From the NCBI GenBank assembly GCA_003427395.1, contig BFEA01000143.1, positions 1,295,522 through 1,357,591 on the forward strand: a stretch of 62,070 nucleotides of DNA, read 5' to 3'. The DNA is from Chara braunii (Eukaryota > Streptophyta > Charophyceae > Charales > Characeae). The notes beneath the pieces are model-generated. The model saw only the letters and a list, made by a program, of their open reading frames with translations. It was not told the DNA's origin and made no database searches. Shown here in pieces: positions 53,741 through 62,070 of the stretch; position 1 is the stretch's first letter, and each line of letters opens with the position of its first letter. The translations under genes and the position numbers were made by a program.

Positions 53741-55480
53741 GATTAAACACAAAACACTTCCAAGAGACAACTCGGGAACGACGCATAACATTCCGCGAAC
53801 CGTCGAGACGGACGCGGTTGCATCGCTCCTTTGGTCTCTCTAGCCGGGTGCGCCAGCTGTACATCCTGCGGTCCACTACGACAGGATAGGTTCCCGCGGG
53901 GCATAAGCTTGCTTCCCTAAGGGGCTGGGTGTATCCCTACCGAGCTACCGACCCACGTGCGAAAGCATTTAAATGCAATTGCAGAGGTGGGTCTGCCGAG
54001 GGCGTTTGCTCGTCCGTTGTAGTATAGATACGCTTGGTTAACGCCAAGCGGACCCGAACGTCGTTCGTTCCTAAGGCGCTGATCTCCTAGGTGCGAAGCA
54101 AACATCGATCGACTAGGACGGTCTCAACCAAGCGTGAAACCCAAATTAATCCTAGTCCATTTAGACATACAATCAAAGAGAATTATAACATTCACAGACA
54201 ATTACATCAAAAGAAAATCGACTATTGTCGACATAAATATCCAATATGATATGATAAAAGAAAGAATTCGAATCACCATACAATACATCCAATAACACAA
54301 TATCGAAATAAAATCAGACCATCTCGGGTCGAACACCACAAAGCAAATACAACCGCCAACAAGGAGTTCGTCACCGACAATAACATAGATGCAGCCGATA
54401 AGGGACTCGGGCTGCCTTAGTTTTGACTTGATGAGACGCGTTGCCAAAGTCATTTATTTCATCCTACCGCCGATCTGTGATTAAGCACGCACACCCATCC
54501 CCACACGTTCTCAATATTATTGAATGACAGGGTGCTTTGCGGATGATTCTTGATCAGGGGCATTGCTTGACGTGTTACATGCCTCTTCCTCTAGGAAGTG
54601 GTCTGGGGTACTCCTCCTCGCCCGAGCACAAGACTCGGATCTCAGAAGTCGGGCCGTCTCCACCGAATCGGCAAATACCCCTCGTAGAACGGTCCACTCT
54701 GGGTCGATAGCAGGATCGGCTCCTAAAGCAACGAACCCCCGCCCCAGATGCTCCTTAGAGGTAGAAGATGTGTCCACTGCAAGTAGCTTTCAGTTATTCT
54801 TATTTCTCCTGAGTTCAGGGTAGTATGGACGAAAAGAATTCCAAGGAGATAGAGAATAAGAATCATTTGGACAGGCACAGGCAGATAAGGTCGTTCGGGA
54901 TAGAACGGGTCAATCCTAAGGGAAAGACTAAGTTCGTTTAACCTTATTCTGCTTAATTTCATTCGGATCCATTCTACAACACAAACTGAATAATCTTTTT
55001 CAAAACAACAAGTTTCTTTTGACAAGCAGGCAGGTAAGAGGTAGAAAGAAAACAATTTTTTTTTTCATCTTCCTGAATAGGCATAATCAATCTCCTTTGC
55101 AAGCATCATTCTACCTACCTGCACAACATGCAAGATAACAAGTTCAAGAGAAAACCAGTGCAATCCCATACTCAAGTCAGAACTCCCCATTCAGTTGCAG
55201 ACACACATTTTCTTTGCCTTTTCAATGAACATTCGATTGAACAGGGTCAAGCAAAGTGTGGGCTTACACAGGAATGAAGGGAACTGAGTTAGATTAACTG
55301 ACCTTGAGTGAAGTGGCGCCGAAGAAGCGCCCTGGCTCACTCAAGAAAGCCAACCAACAAGTCGTGTGTGCCGCCGAAAGTTGTAGTCTTAAGGAAAATC
55401 CTGATCAAACCACCTCTTACTCGCACGCCTCACCGACAGTAACCCAAGCGCGAAAACGGTGAGCCGCACGCATCCCAGAA
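53741..55480. other. no gene recognised
   Basis: Holds a CGCTTGG/CCAAGCG hairpin (about 54,029-54,048) and a minus frame 54,517-54,777 (86 codons, FVALGADPAIDPEWTVLRGV) without known family. Probably the body of the LTR element begun at 53,683, but no coding domain confirms it. Confidence 0.45.
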
Positions 55481-55486
55481 AAACAC

Positions 55487-55760
55487 TCAATCTGGTACCA
55501 CGTCAGTCCCAACTGCTTCCAGGCGGTCCCAGATGGTTCCACGCGGTTCCAAGTGGTCCCATGCTGTCAAACACTGACTATCGAGTCGAAAATTGTTTCC
55601 GCCATAGTTCTAAAAAAAATAAAACCGGTGCCAAATTTCAAAACCGCACGCGTCAAAACTGCCGCAAATGACCGCCTGCGTCCCACGTGAGTCCCGACTG
55701 AATCCAGGCAGTCCCAAGTAGTCCAGTCCCACTGCCGCAAGTGTTGGGGAGTCCCAACTA
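55487..55760. repeat. short irregular ggtccca/ggttcca repeats
   Basis: Words such as cagtcccaa, ggcggtccca, gcggttcca and agtggtccca recur every 10-12 bases at 55,500-55,565 and again at 55,680-55,755. Confidence 0.7.
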
Positions 55761-55932
55761 CAAAACATTTATCTCATTTGCCGCATAAAAAATTAAACCC
55801 GTCTGTCGTGCTCGGATTTCGTACCGTCACATGCCGTCAACCGCCACCATGTCACGCTGCTGCTGCCGTACACACCAATGGTAGCAAACCTTCACCAAGA
55901 AAAGCAGACGCCGCGCCACAACAGAAAACCTT

Positions 55933-56640
55933 TCAGCGCCGTAAAAAAAAACTCCACTGTCGCGCCGCACGTCCCACCGTCGTGCCGCAATTCCATTGCC
56001 GTGTCGAACTTTCGTCGGAAAATGGCAGCAAATCGTCGCGCCGTGCCCCGTAAAAAAAAAGAAAACGGCAGCGCTCCGCCGTGCCGCACCACCGTAAAAA
56101 AAGGACGGCAGCGCTTCGCCGTGCCGTACCACCGTAAAAAAAAAAAATGGCAGCGCTTCGCCGTGTTGTACCACCGTAAAAAAAACGGCAGCGCTTCGCC
56201 GTGTCGTACCACCTCAAGAAGACTGCAGCGCTTTTGCACCACCATCGAAAAAAACAGAACCGCTGCCACAAAAATCCGGCAGCGTACCACCGTAAAAAAA
56301 ATGGCAGCGCTTCGCCGTGTCGTACCACCTCAAAAAGACGGCAGCGCTTCTGCACCACCGTTGAAAAAAACAGAACCGCCGCCGCAAAAATCCAGCAGCG
56401 ATTCTGCACCACCGTCGAAAAAAACAGAACCGCCATCGCAAAAATCTGGCAGCGCTTCCGCACCACCGTCGAAAAACCAGAACCGCTGCCGCAAAAATCC
56501 GGCAGCGCTTTCACACCACCGTCGAAAAAAACAGAATCGCCGCCGCGAAAATCTGGCAGCGCTTCCGCACCATTGTCGAAAAAACCAGAACTGCGGCCGC
56601 AAAAATCCGGCAGCGCTTCCGCACCACCGTCGTTAAACCC
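55933..56640. repeat. tandem array with 40-bp and 53-bp units
   Basis: First part: units with tggcagcgcttcgccgtg(c/t)cgtaccaccgtaaaaaaa. Second part: units with cagaaccgccgccgcaaaaatc, cggcagcgcttccgcaccac, cgtcgaaaaaa. Long frames are open on both strands (to 252 and 271 codons) because the array lacks stops. Confidence 0.9.
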
Positions 56641-56720
56641 GGAGTCTTTGCTGGCCGCCACTGTAAAATTTTGGCAGCAATTCCCCACTATAGTGGAAAA
56701 ATAGCTGGCCAAAATTGGTA

Positions 56721-56745
56721 AAATTTGGGCCCCGGGCCCAAATTT
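56721..56745. other. 25-nt palindrome
   Basis: AAATTTGGGCCC, one C, GGGCCCAAATTT: 12-bp perfect arms. It lies just after the tandem array. Confidence 0.95.
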
Positions 56746-57024
56746 CACAGCGCCGTCTTGCAGTAGTCTTGCAGCGCCCCTGGGTCAGCCCCGTGGGACC
56801 AGCATCAACCAGAGGGGAGGGGAGCAGAGTGCTCCGTGCCTTGGCTATGGCTGCCCAACTCTCCTCCTTGCGCTCCTCAGCAGGTCTCCAGCCTGTGCTC
56901 AGGTTGCCTCAGGCAGCAGCTCCAGCAGCCAGCAACACTCAAGTGTGCTCGTCACACCCTGGCATCACGAGTGCATTGTGTGGCAGCTGGGGACAGCTGC
57001 CTGTTATATAGTGGCTGAGGAGGG

Positions 57025-58400
57025 TTGGGCGCCACTCCAGCCCTCAGGCAGAAAACGCGAGCTCACAATGAGCCCTTGATCTTTCCAAGATCCAGGGCTA
57101 ATTGTGGCCGCACCACAGCCACAGCCTTAGGCTTGGACCCCACCGCCCGGCGGCTGGAAAAGTTTTGGCATGGAAGGGCGTTTTCGGACCCCACCGGTCC
57201 GCCAAGCGGTTCGCCACCTCGTCTGGCGACGTCGAGTTCAGACCCCACCGCCGATGCCAAAAGACCACCAGCCGTGTTTCTACATGGGTGGCGGATGGAA
57301 AAGTTTCCGCCCGCGGCTGGTGCTCTTTTCCAAAACGCCCCCCAACAGGGCGGGGAGGGCAAAGCGCCAGCCGTTGGCATCGGAGGCCGTGGAGGAGTGG
57401 TGCTGTGAACGGGCGTCACGGACAAACGTTTGGTCTAGGCGGAGACCCCATAAACGAAGTGCGTGTCGCACGAGACATCAAAACTGGCCGTTGGTGGTCC
57501 CCGGAGGTGGTCCCCCGCTGTGGTCCCACTGCATTGTGCAAAGCGGGAACGCGCAATTCAATTTTTTGTGGTGCGTTAACGGTTTTTTTCGAAATCTGCA
57601 ACAAATACTTGGGGCGGAGAGGAGGCAGACAGACCATCGCACTGTGTGTCGTTCACTTGTCCGCGATTGCGCGTTCCTGCCCTTCGTTGTCCGCAGTTGT
57701 CTTCTTCGAAGTGACGTGGGGTGGAAGGTCGATCTGCCATGCGCTTTCTCCAGAACATTGCTTGTTTCGGCCGCGGGCGTTCAGTCCGACGCGCTGCCAC
57801 GTCGCACGTGCGTGGTCTCTGGAGTCGTCATTGGACGCATTCGGATGCCTCCGTTGCAGTTCGAACTGTACTACAGATTCCTGTGGTCAGCTCGGGACAT
57901 GCAGCTGCGCGAGCTTGTTTTCGTGGAAGCGGGTGTGCTGACGTGGTGGTTTCTTCTACTATCCCGTCGTTTGCTCCAAGGGTGGTCACACGCACACCCC
58001 CGCCAACGTCCTATGTCACACACTGCACGCGATCTCCATTCAGCAGTGGAGGTCCTCCCTTGTGGAATCCATCGTTGGAGGTTCGCAGTCCTCCCGCCGA
58101 GCGTCAGCACGTGAATACAGGGCACGTGGTGATCGAACAGGGCAGGCCTCCATCAGCACATTCGGCTTCCGGGGTTTGTCGCTGGTGTTCCTTCACAGAT
58201 TGTCCTGTCGTTGTCATTGTGGGTGACGGGTGCGGTGTAAGGCATGCGGGCGGCTTATCACTGGTCGTTGTGTCCCTTGTGGCCGCAACAGTCTTTCTCG
58301 TCGTCGTCTTCGTAGTGGGGGTGTTGGTGTTGTCCAAACTTGTTTTGTTTCTTGCCATTGTGCTTGTGTCCAGGCATCGGTAGTCAACCCCGACACGGGT
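57025..58400 (+). other. GC-rich stretch with long open frames, not identified
   Basis: Overlapping plus frames 57,102-57,941 (279 codons) and 57,170-58,114 (314 codons) and others on the minus strand. None has a recognisable domain, and several frames are open at once, as expected of GC-rich DNA. The word ggaccccaccg repeats at 57,136, 57,187 and (variant) 57,240. I do not call a gene. Confidence 0.4.
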
Positions 58401-58417
58401 GTGGCGAAAGATGCCGC

Positions 58418-58530
58418 TGTCGAGCGCATCGGTCCGGCACCGCACGAAGCAGCGCGGGACCCTCCCGACCGCTGTCGGGACTGGTGAGTCCCGAATGAAT
58501 TCCCGTTACTCAAGAGACTATATATGACCA
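58418..58530 (+). mobile_element. LTR-start motif (copy 3) with promoter-like TATA
   Basis: TGTCGAGCGCATCGGTCC, GGACC closing a loose stem, ctcccgacc, then a perfect CGGGACT/AGTCCCG hairpin (about 58,475-58,492) and ctatatatga at about 58,518. Purine-rich transcribed-looking DNA follows. It looks like the beginning of a plus-strand LTR; the end is not identified. Confidence 0.5.
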
Positions 58531-58639
58531 ATTTGTGCACGACAGAGAAAATCGGAGGCAGGAATGCTGGAAAGATTGGAAGCGGGGGCACAGATGGTAG
58601 GAAGCTAGAGGCTGCCCAGAGTCGTCAGGACCGCCAAAC

Positions 58640-59120
58640 TAGAAAGGAACTGCCTTAGCAGGGAGCGGCAAGGGACTGTGAGAGAATAGCATGAGCGACT
58701 CTTTTCCCAAGGACGGAGGAGGGTCGCCGGGAAGTTGGTAGCAGCATACGAGGGGCACCGCAAGGGACGGGGCGCAAGGCGCTGACATGACATGACGACA
58801 GGAGGGCCAAGGAGACCGCAGGATAGGTGGGAACCGGCACCCGGAACGGAACAGTGTGCGGGACGCAAGGGGAACGGGGAGCGGAGATCGCCGAAAGACG
58901 GAAGGACGTTGGGAGCACCAAGGGAAGACATGGCACAGGCAGGACAAAGTGTCGGGACCACAGGGGACTAAGAAGAAGTGTGGTGTCGGCGGGACTAGGT
59001 GTCGGGGACCACGCGAGACCAAGGGACGACATGGTATCGGCAGGGCGAAGAACCAGGAACCGTGTAAGGACGAGGGATAGACGAAGCGCGGGCGGACCAA
59101 AGCGCCAGGAAACCACGTGA
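58640..59120. repeat. degenerate repeats of about 50 bp
   Basis: Recurring gaccac(a/g)(c/g)g(g/a)ga, caagggacgacatgg and gtcggcggga words. Long minus-strand Pro/Leu-rich frames (for example 58,639-59,238) are by-products. Confidence 0.5.
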
Positions 59121-60688
59121 GCCTAGACGGGATGGCGGCGCCAGCGATATCACCAGTAGGGTAGGTATAGATGGGATAAAGCGTTAGGAGCCGCGGACGG
59201 AGGACGAAGGTCGGAGCTGTCAGCGACATAGTTGGCAACCGACCGATAGAGGGACGCGCGCAAGCGGGTCGTCACCCGGGGTGACGCCGCACAGAGGGAA
59301 GGGACTAGGAGCAATAAGAAGAGGAGGAGAAGTCGGGCGCTAACAGAAGTTGTCAACGGAACGGGGGAGACGGGCATGTGGCGGGAAAGACGGAGGACAC
59401 CTGCGGCAACCCAGAGGGATCCTGGATCCGACGCAATGACAACGATAAAAATAAAATAACATAACATCAGGTGGGCGGGACCGTCCGGACCAGAGGTCCG
59501 GATGAAAATGATAAGTGTCGCCGCGGCAAGCGAGGGGGCCGGCCAGTAGTCCGGGTTACTCCGGACCAGCCTGACCAAGAAAAACGAAGTTCCGAGGACT
59601 CCACGTGGAAAAAAGGCTGGCCGGAGAAAATCGGAGCAAGGGGGTCTCAAAACTGGAAGCGGCAGCAGCAAAAAGCCCCCTTGGACCTTGGAGGTGTCAT
59701 GACTGAAGACCGAGATGCAACGGTCATGTGCCGGCTGCAAAATCAGACCTTGGGTAGGGACCAACAGCTAGAAAGAAGAAAAATAGTTGTTGGACACTTG
59801 GCCCAACGGTAATGAAAGAGAAAGGGAAGGAAAAAGGGGAGAAAAAGGGGGAGAATGAAACAAAGGAGGAGGAAGGAGTGGAGGAAAAAGTGTCGCCAGG
59901 TTGGGACTGCAGCACTAGGAACTGGCAGGTCTCAATGATGACCTCATCCCTCCTAGATCCTAGGAGGGCAGTCCGGATTGCAGAGATAAGGTCCTTGGGG
60001 CATTATCTCTGCAATATCTGAATTCGAGCAAAACAAAATAAAAAAAATGCTGAAGTGAGTTGGCCGGCTCANTTTTGGNCCTTANATCTGAGATCTGATC
60101 TTGCGGAGGAGGAGATCTNGCCGTTTTTTGTGGGCTGACACAAAATGGCTAGCTCNGGAATGAGNTGGCAGCAAAATGGAGGGAAAACAAAGGNGAGAAC
60201 AANACAAAANTGCGTATTTGGCCCAAGGACTGGGCCAGATACATCAAAAAGAGGGAAAATTGAAGTAAAGGCTCAAATTTGGGGCAAGGGGAGCTTGGGA
60301 GTGGCTCGGAATGATGAGGACCATGGATCCCAACCAGATCCAAGGCTGAGATTGGAGCCGCCACTTGGAAAATGCACGGCCTACTCCGAAGAGGCCTAGA
60401 CTAAGAAAAGGATAAAAAACGGGCCTCTAGGCCCTCAATTTTCAACAAAGGCTGCATTTTAGGGATTGGTACCCCAAAAGGCAGCTCTTTTGGAAGTGAG
60501 AAGAGGCCGGGGTAGGCCAAGGGGTAGTCCGAGGAGGTACCAGCCTCTCGGACTGCATGTACCAGGCCAAACTGAGGCCCAGGTGCCTCCTGGTAGGCCA
60601 AAACCTGAAATTTGGCCCTTGGGGTACCTCGCTCCACCTAGAGGCACTTGGAGGACCCTAGAGGTTGGGCGGTGCACCTGTTCCGGCC
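59121..60688. other. no gene seen; purine-rich with scattered N
   Basis: A GA-rich tract at 59,812-59,890 and eight single N bases at 60,072-60,210. Short frames without motifs. Confidence 0.5.
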
Positions 60689-60735
60689 TACATAAGCTGG
60701 AGGTGTAGGCCGCCACTCTCATTTGAGAATGAGAG
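60689..60735 (+). promoter_or_regulatory. TATA-like sequence and strong hairpin
   Basis: tacataag at about 60,689-60,696, then CTCTCATT/AATGAGAG round TGAG (60,716-60,735, 8 bp). A purine-rich stretch (gggagagaagcaagggagtgag) follows, as after the TATA box of the giant LTR. Confidence 0.4.
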
Positions 60736-61080
60736 GTGCCCATGCTGCCCAAATGAGTCCGGGTAAGAGTCTGAGTGGGAGAGAAGCAAGGGAGTGAGGG
60801 TCGGAGTTAGCCTGTAGCCTGGCTATGGTGGTAGGACTGAGGAAGGAGATCTAGAGGCTGGAAGGGAGCAAGGAGAGTGATCCGCCATAGCCCTCAGGCA
60901 ATGAGGTAGGAGGGGAGGCTGAGACAGGGGTCCCCTTAGCCCTCTTAAAGGGAAGGACTCCACATCCTTAGAACTAGGATTGCTATAGTTAAGAAGGAAG
61001 GAACTTAGGAGGCTAGAATCAAGCATTGGGACTCCACTTCCTAGAGACCAGCAAGAGGTGAGTGAAAGAGGAGGGAATCG
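60736..61080. other. purine-rich stretch, no gene seen
   Basis: GA-rich sequence between the promoter-like site and the 91-bp array; similar in composition to 27,165-27,420 of the giant LTR. Confidence 0.5.
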
Positions 61081-61945
61081 TGTTGTGATTCACTTGGTGA
61101 TACTTACGTGATGTTCCCTCTTGAGTAGATGCTTCAAACGTTGAGTTTTCACTTACTGGGGTGCTTGTACATGTTGCGATTCACTTGGTGATATTTCTGT
61201 GATGTTTCCTCTTGAGTAGATGCTTCAAACTTTGAATTTTCACTGATGTAGGTGCTTGTACATATTGCGATTCACTTGGTGAAAGCTCCGTCATGTTTCC
61301 CCCTGAGTAGATGCTATCAATCTTGAGTTTTCACTGATTTGGGTGCCTGTAAATGTTGCGATTCACCTTGTGAAAGTTCCGTGATGTTTCCCTTGGTGTT
61401 GATGCTTCAAACTTTGAGCTTTCACTGACTTGGGTGCCTGTACATGTTGCGATTCACCTTGTGAAAGTTCTGTGATGTTTCCCTTGGTGTTGATGCTTCA
61501 AACTTTGAGTTTTCACTGATTTGGGAAGCTGGATGAGTTGCGATCCACCTTGTGAAAGTTCCTTGATGTTTCCTACTCCTAGGATGCTTCAAATCTTACC
61601 TTTGTGCTGTCCTTGACGAGTGTGCGTGTGGCGCTTCACTTCGGGATACTTCGGTGATGTTTCCTCCTCCTAGGATGCTTCAAATCTTACCTTTGCGCTT
61701 CCCTTGATGAGTGTGTGTGTGGCCCTTCACTTCGGGATGCTTCGGTGATGTTTTCTCCTCCTAGGATGCTTCAAATCTTACCTCTATGCTGTCCTTGATG
61801 AGTGTGTGTGTGGCGCTTAACTTCGGGATACTTCGGTGATGTTTCCTCCTCCTAGGATGCTTCAAATCTTACCTTTGTGCTGTCCTTGATAGGTGTGTGT
61901 GTGGCGCTTCACTTCGGGGGACTTCAGTGATGTTTCCTCCTCATA
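61081..61945 (+). repeat. 91-bp tandem array, about ten units, two subfamilies
   Basis: Unit starts at 61,081, 61,172, 61,263, 61,354 and 61,445 show the 91-bp period, which continues (61,630, 61,721, 61,812, 61,903) after a switch of subfamily near 61,560. Shared backbone gatgtttcctc, gatgcttcaaa. Early units have TTCAC-TTG/CTT-GTGAA hairpins. Confidence 0.95.
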
Positions 61946-62070
61946 GGGTGCTGTTCACATTGTCAGTTTGCTGTGCTAGGTGCATGGGTAGGGTGCTGTT
62001 CACATTGTCAGTTTGCTGTACTAGGTGCATGGGTTGGGTATTGTTCACATTGTCAGTTTGCTGTACTAGG
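61946..62070 (+). repeat. 45-bp tandem array, cut by window end
   Basis: Three units of ctgttcacattgtcagtttg plus ctgtactaggtgcatgggt, 45 bp apart, running off the right edge. Confidence 0.95.

Noticed and set aside
53900-54110. Possible tRNA or rRNA-like fragment (gggtcggtagctcggtaggg on the minus strand)
   Set aside because: No complete cloverleaf could be formed and no rRNA block was recognised.
54573-54582. Another LTR end (TGTTACATGC)
   Set aside because: The flanking sequence matches neither LTR copy and no PBS lies beside it; probably chance.
57102-58383. Plus-strand frames of 279, 314 and 220 codons
   Set aside because: Overlapping in different frames in GC-rich DNA, no recognisable motif; kept as unidentified sequence only.
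58605-59238. Pro/Leu-rich minus-strand frames to 199 codons
   Set aside because: Produced by degenerate 50-bp repeats without stops.

Overview
The window is eukaryotic, repeat-dominated DNA. I see no rRNA gene, no intact tRNA gene, no bacterial operon and no convincing single-copy host gene. The plant-type primer-binding sites (one complementary to tRNA-Asp, one close to initiator tRNA-Met), several Ty3/Gypsy lineages and a plant/protist-style Helitron point to a streptophyte. The gag-pol wording resembles what I remember of Chara braunii repeats. That is memory and not a search, so the species is only a working guess.

Layout. 1-3,600: minus-strand Ty3/Gypsy pol remnant (RT, RNase H, integrase) with an LTR-like end. 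3,600-10,440: AT-rich DNA with no recognisable gene, microsatellites, and a 409-bp tandem pair carrying long foldbacks. 10,554-15,692: decayed minus-strand Helitron (zinc finger, Rep remnant, PIF1 helicase) with extra downstream frames. 15,812-16,325: tandem pair of a hairpin-bearing 259-bp repeat. 18,194-23,238: another minus-strand Gypsy element (gag, long leader, LTR); its leader holds ten hairpins with a constant loop and covarying stems.

23,923-53,682 is one minus-strand Gypsy element (3' LTR, pro-RT piece, then gag, PBS and part of the 5' LTR). It is split by a plus-strand element of about 25.8 kb at 26,281-52,129. That inner element has two directly repeated LTRs of about 6.9 kb, a tRNA-Asp PBS directly after the left LTR, a 12-kb internal region (five tandem paralogous modules, gag, protease, RT, RNase H, integrase, a tandem array, antisense frames) and a PPT directly before the right LTR. 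Each giant LTR holds a TATA box, about 3.8 kb of successive tandem arrays whose different units are each built round a short hairpin, and a conserved reading frame after a splice-acceptor-like sequence.

53,683-62,070 holds two more copies of an LTR-start motif, further arrays, a 25-nt palindrome and, running off the right end, 91-bp and 45-bp arrays that look like the leader of another long-LTR element.

Nearly everything recognisable is damaged by stops, frameshifts or lost catalytic residues. The most interesting material is the giant-LTR element with its module family and hairpin arrays, and the constant-loop/covarying-stem array at 20,305-21,033.
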